Positions 52,680-61,429 of a stretch of DNA of 64,000 nucleotides are shown piece after piece. Under the pieces are notes generated by a model. The model had not been told where the DNA came from. It searched no databases and worked only from the letters and a program-made list of their open reading frames with translations. Made by a program: the position numbers and the translations under genes. Position 1 is the first letter of the stretch. Each line of letters opens with the position of its first letter. Origin of the DNA: Rhodobacterales bacterium 56_14_T64 (GTDB taxonomy: Bacteria > Pseudomonadota > Alphaproteobacteria > Rhodobacterales > Rhodobacteraceae); contig MAAY01000079.1 in the NCBI GenBank assembly GCA_002162795.1, forward strand, positions 1 through 64,000, written 5' to 3'.

Positions 52680-53369
52680 CTTTCGATTTTGGGTTTCACC
52701 CATGTTGCCGTGAAGGTCCGCTATCATAGCACTAGTTTTTTGCACTACGACCGCTTCTGGCTGAGGCTGAGTGAAAACTCGGTATTTTGAGAATTTCGCG
52801 GGAGGATATTCTCAATCAGCGTCGATAGCTCAGCGCTTTCAGGAAAGTGATCTCCAGAACAATAGATATTGGAATAATGTTCTTGGAAGGCGCGACTGAA
52901 TTGAGTTTTTACACAGCCTCGGCTGAGGGTTGCCATTGGACGCCAAACGCACCAAATGCGTATTCCGGGGCATGTGGCTACCCTGAGGGTCTGTGTTGAG
53001 CAATGGTTCATAGGTGTCAGTTGAGGCCGTTTTCGTCAGTGCTTTCGGCTTGCCTTTTGCGAGGTTGAGTATTTGGATATCAGTCCGGACATTGGCCTGA
53101 CCGCTGAGATGCACATGATTGTCCTGGCTCTCGATGTCCTGGCGCCTTCTGAATACGTCGCCCCGGAACTGGCGATCTTCGAACGCCTGCAGATGGCCCA
53201 CGCGCCGGAAGGTTATGGGGGCCGAACGTGGGTGCCACTGGCCTCATATAAAAGCACACCCAGCCCTGTCACCTCTCAACTGATTGGTCGTGCCGCCTTC
53301 GGCTAATAGGGCGGACAGCCCAACCCCAAAGACCTTTGCGTCGTCATGTAAGGCCGTAGCGATGCTTTA
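52680..53369. other. Gap upstream of the tRNA without a supported gene
   Basis: The plus strand around 53073-53306 reads VLALDVLAPSEYVAPELAIF and may be the end of a lost gene, but there is no domain I recognise. A possible prophage boundary could lie here. No integrase is seen. Confidence 0.35.
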
Positions 53370-53444
53370 AGCAGCGTAGCTCAGTGGAAGAGCAGGGCGC
53401 TCATAACGCCTCGGTCGCAGGTTCAATCCCTGCCGCTGCGACCA
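53370..53444 (+). tRNA. tRNA with CAT anticodon (tRNA-Met or tRNA-Ile2)
   Basis: The cloverleaf folds with GCAGCG/CGCTGC acceptor pairs, a D arm (GCTC...GAGC), an anticodon arm with loop CTCATAA, a T arm GCAGGTTCAATCCCTGC and an encoded CCA end. The first acceptor pair is a mismatch (A opposite G), somewhat like the unpaired end of initiator tRNA, but the anticodon stem lacks the three G-C pairs of an initiator. CAT can also be a lysidine-modified Ile tRNA. Prophage genes begin 80 bases downstream, so it may be phage-borne or the integration site. Confidence 0.85.
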
Positions 53445-53529
53445 AAGTGATCAAGATCACAGAGGGAATGAGCTGGCGGCGCTACGCTTAAAACCACAAC
53501 GAACGAATATTTCAAAACCGGAGGTGAAA

Positions 53530-53844
53530 ATGGAAGTTCTTGCGCTGATGATATTCGCTCATGCTTTAGCAGACTATCCCTTACAAGGTGACTTCCTCGC
53601 CCGCGCCAAAAACCACACTGCTCCGATCTGCGGAGTGCCCTGGTATCACGCACTTGGGGCACACTGTACGATCCATGCGGGTTTTGTCGGGATCATCACT
53701 GGTTCACTCTGGTTGGCCGTTGCTGAGTTCATCATTCACGCCGCCACTGACTACGCCAAATGTTCGGGCCGGATCTCCTACAATACAGACCAAGCCATCC
53801 ATATTGGGTGCAAGATGCTTTGGGCTGCTCTGATCATCACCTGA
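53530..53844 (+). CDS. DUF3307-like small phage membrane protein
   Basis: The ATG at 53530 follows GGAGG. The 104-residue protein starts MEVLALMIFAHALADYPLQG, the pattern of DUF3307-like proteins (AHxLADYPLQ-F), and has three hydrophobic stretches. Found mostly in phages and prophages; function unknown. First of a run of small phage genes on the plus strand. Confidence 0.7.
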   Translation: MEVLALMIFAHALADYPLQGDFLARAKNHTAPICGVPWYHALGAHCTIHAGFVGIITGSLWLAVAEFIIHAATDYAKCSGRISYNTDQAIHIGCKMLWAALIIT

Positions 53845-53867
53845 ACTCTACATCGTAGGAGGTTCAC

Positions 53868-54068
53868 ATGGCTGAGCCAGTTAACGTTCCAGTGGATCCG
53901 ATCACTCTTGCTGACCGACTACGCAAGTCTGCCTTCGATCTGACAGAACGCAACATGCACACAGAGGCATTCCTTATGGAGTTAGCCTCTCAGATGATTG
54001 CTGAAATGACCAAGGCAAATCAGCCCATTGCCAGCCGCATAGCAGGACAGCAGACGGGGAACCTCTAA
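53868..54068 (+). CDS. Small phage protein of unknown function
   Basis: The 66-residue product (MAEPVNVPVDPITLADRLRK) is preceded by AGGAGG and followed by the terminase small subunit gene after 2 bases. It is soluble and helical by composition. I do not recognise it. Confidence 0.55.
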   Translation: MAEPVNVPVDPITLADRLRKSAFDLTERNMHTEAFLMELASQMIAEMTKANQPIASRIAGQQTGNL

Positions 54069-54070
54069 CC

Positions 54071-54631
54071 ATGGCAGCCAAGCGCAAGATGGGCAGACCT
54101 TCCACCTACACAGAAGAGATAGGGAAAGAGATCTGTCTGCGCATGGCTATGGGTGAAACGGTCACCGGCATCACCAAAGACGATGGGATTCCGGTTCAGC
54201 AAGTCATCTATCAGTGGAGACAAATTCACCACGACTTCAATGTCTCATTCACACGCGCACGCGAGGACCAGATGCACACTTGGTCAGATCAGATCGTTTC
54301 GCTGATCGACAACGCGGAATTTGGCTAAAATGTGAGGGTTCCGCTGGACTCGCATGAGATGGAAATGATTCAGAAGGATGGCTGTGTCACCTTCCAGTTT
54401 CGGCGCAAGCACCTCGACCACGCGAAGGCGATGATGGATGTCCGTAAATGGCTGATGTCGAAGATTGTGTCGGCGGTGTTTGGTGACCGGCTTCAGGTGG
54501 ATGCGAACCACACGTTCGAGAGCAAGGATGATGCGGAACTGGTCCACGCGCTGCGGGACGCGGCCCGCAAAGCTGGAATGGCACCAAAGGATGTCGCGGC
54601 ACTGCTGGACGGTCAAACCCCTATTCAATGA
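54071..54631 (+). pseudogene. Phage terminase small subunit, split by an in-frame stop
   Basis: The product begins MGRPSTYTEEIGKEICLRMA (an HTH DNA-binding start seen in terminase small subunits). It continues YQWRQIHHDFNVSFTRARED, and after a TAA at 54326-54328 the same frame runs on as NVRVPLDSHEMEMIQ and MDVRKWLMSKIVSAVFGDRL, the normal C-terminal half. So one premature stop splits a gene of about 186 codons. Its end overlaps the large subunit start by ATGA. A GTG at 54332 allows the second half to appear as a separate ORF. Confidence 0.75.
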
Positions 54632-55398
54632 ACGTTCAGCTGAGCACGGCCCAGCGGGAGTTCGTTCACCTGGCGACCCAAGTCATTGAGGAACGGCACC
54701 GCAGATCACGACAGGGGCTGTTCAAGCGGCTTTATCCAGACGCAGACACCGTGCAACCGGATGGAACAATCATCCACGCTCGGGAGAAGTACAAATGGCA
54801 CCTTGAGTTCTTCAAAGCAGGGGCAACCTATCGAGAGCGGTGCTTTATGGCCGCCAACCGTGTTGGAAAGACTCAAGGCGGTGGTGGATACGAGACAACC
54901 TGTCACCTGACCGGCAACTATCCGGACTGGTGGGAGGGTAGAAGGTTCTCCCGGCCCATAAGCGCATGGGTGGCTGGCAAGACGAAAGAAACAACCCGCG
55001 ATATCATTCAGCTCGAGCTGATGGGCGAACTGTCCAAAAAACCAGACGGGCGCCGCGTATTCGACGGTACAGGGCTGATCCCCGGCAATTTGTTTGGATC
55101 TATGTCGTTCCGCTCTGGCGGATCCGATCTACTGGATACCGTCAAGATCAAACACAAGTCGGGCGGATGGTCCAAGCTTGGCTATAAATCATACGAGCAA
55201 GGCAGAGGCTCTTTTGAGGGAACCGCCCAGCATGTGATTTGGACAGACGAAGAACCGCCGCTGGATGTCTAGGGCGAGAGCCTGATCCGTACCGCAACAA
55301 CAAACGGCATTGTCATGCTCACATTCACGCCCCTGGCGGGTCTGAGCGAAACAGTGCTGCAGTTCATGCCGCAAGAGATGCAGCCACAGGAGGCTTAA
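54628..55398 (+). pseudogene. Phage terminase large subunit, stop-interrupted and truncated
   Basis: The N-terminal ATPase region is present: KYKWHLEFFKAGATYRERC, then Walker A AANRVGKTQG, and the Walker B region HVIWTDEEPPLDV. A TAG at 55270-55272 replaces the Tyr usual at that place; the frame continues GESLIRTATTNGIVMLTFTP and then breaks off with EMQPQEA and TAA at 55396. The nuclease domain, portal and capsid genes are missing, so a deletion has joined the terminase to the next gene. Not functional. Confidence 0.8.
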
Positions 55399-55402
55399 AG
55401 CC

Positions 55403-55747
55403 ATGGCGACCAGAGTTCCCGAGACCAATAGCGAAGCCGACCAGGTGCTGTCCGTTAGCTGGGCTGCAATCGCCACCGGTGACACAGTGCAGGAATCCAT
55501 GCCGCGCGGTGTTTCAGGCGCTATGGCCTCCGTACAGTCCGATGGAACCTTCGACGGCGCTACCGTCACCTTGGAGGGCTCCAATGACGGCAAAAATTTT
55601 GTGACGCTTCGGGATTTATCCGGTGCTGACATATCTTTTGCCTCTGCAGGCCTCGTCGACTTCTCCACCTCGGTTGTATTCATCCGACCCGCTATCTCTG
55701 GCGGTTCAGCTGATGCTGTTGACGTAACCCTGGCGCTACGCGGATGA
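55403..55747 (+). CDS. Phage structural protein of unknown function
   Basis: The 114-residue protein (MATRVPETNSEADQVLSVSW) is preceded by GGAGG. Strands such as GATVTLEGSNDGKNFVTLRD and the ending VVFIRPAISGGSADAVDVTL are typical of small phage head or tail accessory domains (discoidin or Ig-like). It overlaps the next gene by ATGA. Confidence 0.6.
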   Translation: MATRVPETNSEADQVLSVSWAAIATGDTVQESMPRGVSGAMASVQSDGTFDGATVTLEGSNDGKNFVTLRDLSGADISFASAGLVDFSTSVVFIRPAISGGSADAVDVTLALRG

Positions 55748-56187
55748 ACCGAGCCGTTGCCTTTCGCCGCCGCAATGCTGGCGCGCGGAGATCGGTAAAG
55801 GGACATTTTCCCGATGTAGTGGCAGAATTTGCCCGCAATGTTCATATCGCTGGTCGCGCACGCAAAGACTTCTTTGACCTGATTGATTTCGTGGCTGCTG
55901 GCAACCGGACCTATGTCAACGCCCTTGGCCATGTGGTGACTGCTGGCTCTAATGCGCCGTGCATCGGGCACCATGTCTACAAAGGTGGTAAGTGGGTGCC
56001 GGTCGGGCTGCTGCTGGAACCGGATGGGCAGAATGACGTGGCTGGGAGTGAAGACTTCTCAAATTCCAACATCTGGCAAAAATCAGCTCAGCTGACAATC
56101 ACCCCATCTGGTACATTAGGGGCATTCCCGCCTTTGAAATTGAAGACAGCCATCAGATGGTGCTATGATGAAATGGCTCATTGTTAA
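55744..56187 (+). pseudogene. Phage head-spike/tail-fibre protein, N-terminal part
   Basis: The frame reads GNRTYVNALGHVVTAGSNAP then GHHVYKGGKWVPVGLLLEPD and SEDFSNSNIWQKSAQLTITP. This is the start pattern of phage head-spike fibre proteins (TYVDA-G--TA---PRI-H-Y---GLLIE-ARTN---SEDF). The ORF then ends at 147 residues, far short of the usual size, so I treat it as truncated. Its distal receptor-binding part is gone. Confidence 0.65.
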
Positions 56188-56326
56188 CGACACCAATGCC
56201 TGGAAAAAATCTTTGGATGCCTTCATTGAAGGCAGTAATGATAAGGGCGGTCTTGAGTACATTGATCCGGAAGGTCTGTATGTTAGGGACAATGGTGATT
56301 TTAAGCCATTGATTGTGGACTACTGA
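56165..56326 (+). other. Short ORF, possible tail end of the spike gene or small phage gene
   Basis: A 53-codon ORF (MMKWLIVNDTNAWKKSLDAF, ending KPLIVDY) lies in another frame over the end of the spike fragment. It was too short for the ORF track. It could be the C-terminal remnant of a phage protein. Low confidence. Confidence 0.35.
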
Positions 56327-56435
56327 TAGTAGTTTCATCTAAACGGGCTTCCGAGACCGGTTTTGAAGCTCTTTGGGTGGGCTTTGCGCCACCTCCAAAC
56401 GTTCTACACGTGTTCTCTAACCCTGAGAGGACAAC

Positions 56436-56585
56436 ATGACCGATTGGCCCCTCACCATCCCCTACGATCTTTATGAAGCCATGGATGCGGTGGACCACGG
56501 CCTAATCTCGGAGTCCGTGAAGAGATGTAGGCGATTGCTGCTGCGGGTCTTCGGTTCGGCTGCCGCAGGATCGGCGTGCTGCTGA
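56436..56585 (+). other. Short phage-like ORF
   Basis: A 49-codon ORF after GAGAGG starts MTDWPLTIPYDLYEAMDAVD and runs into a decayed-looking end (RLLLRVFGSAAAGSACC). It may be the start of a small phage gene now truncated. Confidence 0.3.
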
Positions 56586-56759
56586 AGCGCAGGGGAATGA
56601 TCAAGAACCAAAAGGGGCCGTACCGGATTCATATTCAGGGGAAACCGGGCGTCAGGCGGCGATGGGGCCGCAAATGGGCGCGTGGATCACACACGCATTC
56701 TAGCCAAATACACGATGGTACGTCACGTTGGCTGTGCAATATTTTCACTGCCAAGGAAA

Positions 56760-58637
56760 TTATTCGGCGGGGTTACTGTTCGGGCTACCACCGTCCAGAA
56801 TAATCTTGAGCCTGGAACGAAACTCGCGGGCAGTGCGGGTGATCGGCGGTTCGGCAAAGACCTCGCGTGTGCCCATCCAGGCATTGAAACGGCGCAGCAC
56901 GGGGATGCCAGAGAGCGCCGACAGTGGCACAGCGAGGGTCAGCGACAGCGCGATCGGCAGCAGCCAGAGCGACACCATGCCAGTCAGAATGCCAGTCCAC
57001 AGCGCCAGCCCACTCAGGGTTTCCAGCGCGTGGCAGATCATCAAGGTTACCCAGCCGTAATTGCCGCCGTTGCGGGCCTGCGGTGCCCATCCCTGCTGCA
57101 GCCCCAACACGGTCCGGATGACCGCGATCATCTGTTGTACCATCAGGATCGGCGCATAAAGCACTGCTAGAATGATCTCGGATACAAACGACAATGCAAA
57201 CCTCGCTCCACCGCCGTAGTCGGAAAAGCGGCTACCAGTCAGAGGCAGGGCCACAATCGCCAGTAGTTTGGGGGCAAGAAGCATCGCATAGATCAGCAGG
57301 ATCACCAGCACATGACGCGGCTCACTCATATCCGGCCAAGAGGGCATCAGCGGATTGGAGGCACTGAAATAGGTTAGCACCGAGGCCTCTTCGCCGCGAC
57401 CGATCAGTGCCCAAATCACCAGCAACGCAAACCAGATCGGTGCCATCAGATAGCCTATCGCGCCATGCAGCAGGTGAAATCGGGATATGGCGCGGAATCC
57501 CTTGGCCCGCAACAATTTGAGGTGTTGAAGATTGCCCTGACACCAGCGACGGTCACGTTGGATGTGGTCGATCAGGGTGGGCGGGGTTTCCTCGTAGGAG
57601 CCCCGGATGCGTGGCAGGAAGCGCACCGACCAGCCCGCCCGCGCCAAAAGGCCGGCCTCGACAAAGTCATGGCTCATGATCAGTTTGCCACTGCCGCCCA
57701 GAGGACCTCGTAGATGCGGCAGGCCAGCGCAGGCGGCAAAAGCGCGGGTGCGGATCACCGCGTTGTGGCCCCAATAGTTGCCCTCGTGGCCGACCCAGCG
57801 GGCCAAACCTTCGGCCAGCGCGGTCCCGTGCACGCCATTGGCGAACTGCTGCATGCGGCCAAACACAGATTGCGCGCCGATAAGCTGTGGATAGCTTTGG
57901 ATCAGTCCAGCTCCGGGATCACGCGACAGCGCATTGGCCAACCGGGTGATGGCGCGGCCAGTCATCAGGCTGTCGGCATCCAGTACCAGCATGGCCTCAT
58001 AGCCGCCGCCCCAGCGGCTGACCCAATCGGCGATATTGCCGACCTTGCGGTCGGTGTTCTGGTCGCGGCGGCGGTAGTAGAGTTTCACCCCCGGAGGCAG
58101 AATCGCATGCAGTACTTGAACCGAGATCCGTTCCTGTTCTGCGATGGCGTCGTCGCGGGTATCTGACAGGATGAACATCGAATAGTCATGCACACCGCCC
58201 CGTTTTCGCAACTCTTCCAGCATGGTCTGAGCATTGCCCAGCACGTACCATGGCACCTCGTTATAGATTGGCATCAACAGGGCTACGTTCATTTTGCAAG
58301 CTGGGGCAAGACGACGGGTGCGGGTGCGCTTTGAGAGCGAATACAGACCCAGAAACACGGTTGAGACGGTGAAGCAGATCCAGAAGAAGTTGAATGCAAT
58401 CAGCGCCAGCAGCACCACTTCAAGCGCCGAGAACCCACCATCGGCGAACCAACCCTGCATGACCCAAGTTAGCAACCCGGTGCCCAGCATGGCTGGAGAA
58501 AACGCCAGTAGTCGCCATAGCGCCACAGACTGAAGTGGGCGCTGGCCCGGTGCTGAACTGTCCTGAAAATCGACTGCAAAATCCTGTGCCGGCATCGCCA
58601 GAGGCTGCTCGGGTGGTAACAGCACAGGGCGGCTCAT
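56760..58637 (-). CDS. opgH: Glucans biosynthesis glucosyltransferase H
   Basis: OpgH (MdoH) builds the beta-glucan backbone of osmoregulated periplasmic glucans and moves it across the inner membrane. The 625-residue protein has two N-terminal helices and a GT2 catalytic domain: MPIYNEVP, VLDADSLMTG (Asp-x-Asp), LIMSHDFVEAG and QRDRRWCQGN (Q--RW). About five C-terminal helices follow. It is a bit shorter than the E. coli protein (847), as usual in Rhodobacteraceae, missing part of the N-terminal extension. The ATG at 58637 overlaps the opgG stop (ATGA). Confidence 0.92.
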   Translation of the reverse strand: MSRPVLLPPEQPLAMPAQDFAVDFQDSSAPGQRPLQSVALWRLLAFSPAMLGTGLLTWVMQGWFADGGFSALEVVLLALIAFNFFWICFTVSTVFLGLYSLSKRTRTRRLAPACKMNVALLMPIYNEVPWYVLGNAQTMLEELRKRGGVHDYSMFILSDTRDDAIAEQERISVQVLHAILPPGVKLYYRRRDQNTDRKVGNIADWVSRWGGGYEAMLVLDADSLMTGRAITRLANALSRDPGAGLIQSYPQLIGAQSVFGRMQQFANGVHGTALAEGLARWVGHEGNYWGHNAVIRTRAFAACAGLPHLRGPLGGSGKLIMSHDFVEAGLLARAGWSVRFLPRIRGSYEETPPTLIDHIQRDRRWCQGNLQHLKLLRAKGFRAISRFHLLHGAIGYLMAPIWFALLVIWALIGRGEEASVLTYFSASNPLMPSWPDMSEPRHVLVILLIYAMLLAPKLLAIVALPLTGSRFSDYGGGARFALSFVSEIILAVLYAPILMVQQMIAVIRTVLGLQQGWAPQARNGGNYGWVTLMICHALETLSGLALWTGILTGMVSLWLLPIALSLTLAVPLSALSGIPVLRRFNAWMGTREVFAEPPITRTAREFRSRLKIILDGGSPNSNPAE

Positions 58638-60142
58638 GCGGTCCACCGATATAGCCAGACCTCGGATGCCATCTGGCCATCTTTGCGCAGTTGCGCGCGC
58701 AGTTCCACCAAATCCCGTTCACCGGGGTCAAACGAGAACGCCAGTCGTAGCCCGCCGGTTTCGGGATTGCGCTGCAACACACCGCTGCTGGTCTCCACAT
58801 TTGGGGACGAGATGTGGACGTCGATGCCGTCGGGGCCACCGGCGAGCAAGGGGTGGTCGGCGAAATCCAGCGTCATGATCCGGCCGGGATCACCAAACAC
58901 TCGTGCGCCGCCGGATGTATTGACCACTTTAGGCAATTGCAGATCCGGTTCGTGGCCCCAGGTCAGGCGGTAAGCCAGATCCACCTGCGACCCGGCGGCA
59001 TACGGCGTGTCAGGCCGCCAGTAAGCGACGATATTGTCGTAAATCTCTTGGTCGGCCGGTATCTCGACCAGTGTCACCGCGCCTTTACCCCAATCGCCTT
59101 TGGGTTCGACCCACAGGCAGGGGCGTTTGTGGTAGTTGGCTTCAAGATCAGCAAAGTCCGAGAATTTTCGGGCCCGTTGCATCAGGCCAAAGCCGCGTGG
59201 GTTTTCATCAACAAAGGATGAGATCTGCAATTGTTTGGGGTTGGCCAGCGGTCGCCACAGGATTTCACCATGGCCGTTTTGCACCAGTAGACCGTCGCTA
59301 TCATGCACCGCCGGGCGGAAGTCGTCGAACCGGGTGCGGTTGGTCTGGTCAAACAGGAACATCGAGGTCAGCGGCCCAAGGCCAACGTGGTTTAGCTCGC
59401 CACGGGCAAACAGCGTTGCCTCAATCTCCATGGTGCAGTTTTCGCCGGGTGTGATGTCGAACCGGTAGGCACCGGTAACAGAGGGGCTATCGAGCAGGGC
59501 GTGGATCACCATGTTGCGCTGGCCTGGGGCCGGGGATTCGAGCCAGAATTCAATGAACTCGGGGAATTCCTCGCCCATTGGATCACCGGTTTTCAGTGCC
59601 AGTCCACGGGCGGACAGGCCGTAGGCGTTGCCCAGACCGATGGCGCGAAAATAGCTGGCGCCCTGGTAGACGCAGAATTCATTCTTCAAGTTAGGCTGGT
59701 CCAACTCTGTGCGCAGGCGCAGACCCGAATAGCCCAGACTGTCGTCGATACTCAGATCTGGTGCCTTGTCGGTTTTGTCGAACAGGGACAGGTCAAAGAG
59801 CACTCGTTCAGCGGTGTTGTTGGCAACCGTGTTGATTTGAATTGGGCGTGGGAAGTACAGGCCCGGCAGAAAGAAATCCACGTTGTAGCTGCGATTTGTA
59901 TCGGACCACAGCGCGTCGCGATTGCGGAACCACCGGGTTTGGTAGTCCTGATAAGTCATGTCCAGCCAGTCCTGCGGCACCGATGGGCGGGGGGCATAGT
60001 CACGGGAGGCCAGCTCGCGGGCCAGCGAGATCACAGTGTCGCGGGAAAACTCCGGCACCTCGGTGGCATGCACAGGCAGCGCCAGGATCGAGGTGCTGGC
60101 CAGGGCCGAAGCCATGAACGAGCGGCGGTTAAAAGAGGTCAT
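58634..60142 (-). CDS. opgG: Glucans biosynthesis protein G (periplasmic)
   Basis: OpgG (MdoG) shapes or branches the periplasmic glucan. The ORF track gives 699 residues from 60733, but the ATG at 60142 opens a twin-arginine signal peptide (SFNRRSFMASALASTSILAL) and gives the normal length of 502. The upstream part is antisense to opgC. The domain starts FSRDTVISLARELASRDYAP and has LPGLYFPRPIQINTV, YFRAIGLGNAYGLSARGLAL and FVDENPRGFGLMQR, all family hallmarks. It is coupled to both neighbours by ATGA overlaps. Confidence 0.92.
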   Translation of the reverse strand: MTSFNRRSFMASALASTSILALPVHATEVPEFSRDTVISLARELASRDYAPRPSVPQDWLDMTYQDYQTRWFRNRDALWSDTNRSYNVDFFLPGLYFPRPIQINTVANNTAERVLFDLSLFDKTDKAPDLSIDDSLGYSGLRLRTELDQPNLKNEFCVYQGASYFRAIGLGNAYGLSARGLALKTGDPMGEEFPEFIEFWLESPAPGQRNMVIHALLDSPSVTGAYRFDITPGENCTMEIEATLFARGELNHVGLGPLTSMFLFDQTNRTRFDDFRPAVHDSDGLLVQNGHGEILWRPLANPKQLQISSFVDENPRGFGLMQRARKFSDFADLEANYHKRPCLWVEPKGDWGKGAVTLVEIPADQEIYDNIVAYWRPDTPYAAGSQVDLAYRLTWGHEPDLQLPKVVNTSGGARVFGDPGRIMTLDFADHPLLAGGPDGIDVHISSPNVETSSGVLQRNPETGGLRLAFSFDPGERDLVELRAQLRKDGQMASEVWLYRWTA

Positions 60143-61407
60143 CGTTTCGCTCTCCAGGGTTGGGATTTGAACCAGGCAGCGGCAAAGGCCACCAGGATGA
60201 TCAGGGCATAGCCGGTAAGGTTGGCAATGGCGGTGGTGCTGATGGCGCGACCTGTTTGGTCGAGCACAAAGCCAATCAGCCGTGCCAGCGCCATTGAGAA
60301 CACAAACACCGCCAGCGATTGCTGCCCGACCTTGGTGATTAGCTTTAGCAGCACCGCCCAGATACGGGCGCTCGTTGAGTGCCCCGAAGCGATGAGCCGT
60401 TTGCCACCTTCTCCGGCAATCACCCAGCCCAGATAGGCCAGCGACAGGAAATGCACAAAGCGTAACAGGCCAAAGTCGCTTTTGTTGCGCCACTCTTTGG
60501 TCAGGGACCAGATCGGGCGAATACTGTCGGCTAGATCCTGATTCCAGGCCTCGATCCAGCGGAATACTTTCCATGCGCCAAACGGCGCCGACAACACGAC
60601 AAAGCCAATGGCCGCGGCGATCAACAGTTTCGACATTGGCGGCTTGGGCAGCCAGCCTTTCATAAAGGCAAAACCAGTGAAGAACAGCAATTGCCAGCCA
60701 AACGGGTTGAAGTACCATTTCCGCTCGGACCAAGGTTCAGCGGGTAGCGCCAGACCATCCGACCCCAACCCGACGACATAGGGGTTGGCCGCCAGCCAGA
60801 TGACAACCGAGGTCGCCGCCACCGCCCAGAGGCTGATCTTTTCCATTGCCATCAGCAGCGGCATCAGCCCCAGCACCACCAGATACATCGGCAGAATGTC
60901 AAAGTAGTTGGGCACATAGGTCAGCGTGAACAGCCCCACCAGTTGCGGCATGGGGTCGCTGAAGAATGGCGTTAAGTTCAGTGATCCAGCGTAGCTTTTC
61001 TCGAAGCCGCCAAACAGATCCAGCGCCGCCATCATCATGGCGATGAAGAAGAACAGCCCGATATGGGCCCAGAACACCTGCCAAACGCGATAGCCAACAC
61101 GGGCGGTTCCCAACAGCCAACCGCGCCGTGCAAAAGATCCGCCAAAGGCAATGGCCGAGGCCATGCCGGAGCAGAACACAAAGATCTCAGTTGCGTCGGA
61201 AAAGCCAAACCGCGCCGGAATCCAGCCGGTCCAGCGATTGCCGGGGATATGCGCGGTCAGGATGATAAACATCGCAATGCCGCGGTAAAAGTCCAGCCTT
61301 GGATCGCGGACACGCACTGGCGCATGGGCCGGGGCTGCGGCCTGATTGGCGGCCGAGCCGGGCAGGGTAGTCACTTGTGTCTCTGGATGAGGCAAAATAG
61401 TTGCCAT
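60139..61407 (-). CDS. opgC: OpgC-family acyltransferase / succinyl modifying enzyme of periplasmic glucans
   Basis: The 422-residue membrane protein has about ten helices and starts (VRDPRLDFYRGIAMFIILTA) like the OpgC group. Those proteins decorate periplasmic glucans with succinyl or similar acyl groups, with acyltransferase-3-like topology. Also seen: HIPGNRWTGWIPARFGFSDA and FVFCSGMASAIAFG. It lies directly upstream of opgG with an ATGA overlap, so modification and synthesis are co-expressed. Confidence 0.88.
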   Translation of the reverse strand: MATILPHPETQVTTLPGSAANQAAAPAHAPVRVRDPRLDFYRGIAMFIILTAHIPGNRWTGWIPARFGFSDATEIFVFCSGMASAIAFGGSFARRGWLLGTARVGYRVWQVFWAHIGLFFFIAMMMAALDLFGGFEKSYAGSLNLTPFFSDPMPQLVGLFTLTYVPNYFDILPMYLVVLGLMPLLMAMEKISLWAVAATSVVIWLAANPYVVGLGSDGLALPAEPWSERKWYFNPFGWQLLFFTGFAFMKGWLPKPPMSKLLIAAAIGFVVLSAPFGAWKVFRWIEAWNQDLADSIRPIWSLTKEWRNKSDFGLLRFVHFLSLAYLGWVIAGEGGKRLIASGHSTSARIWAVLLKLITKVGQQSLAVFVFSMALARLIGFVLDQTGRAISTTAIANLTGYALIILVAFAAAWFKSQPWRAKR

Positions 61408-61429
61408 AGTTAAGTCTGGCCTTTCAATA

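Noticed and set aside
54071-55398. Stop-codon reassignment or readthrough in the phage genes
   Set aside because: Only one TAA and one TAG occur, in two genes that are also truncated, and the nearby tRNA reads ATG, not a stop. Ordinary decay explains it.
55189-55974. 261-residue minus-strand ORF over the phage genes
   Set aside because: It is the shadow of plus-strand phage genes with recognisable products and has no domain of its own.
60143-60733. N-terminal extension of the opgG ORF (699 residues in the ORF track)
   Set aside because: The extra 197 codons are antisense to opgC and have no domain; the Tat signal at 60142 marks the real start.
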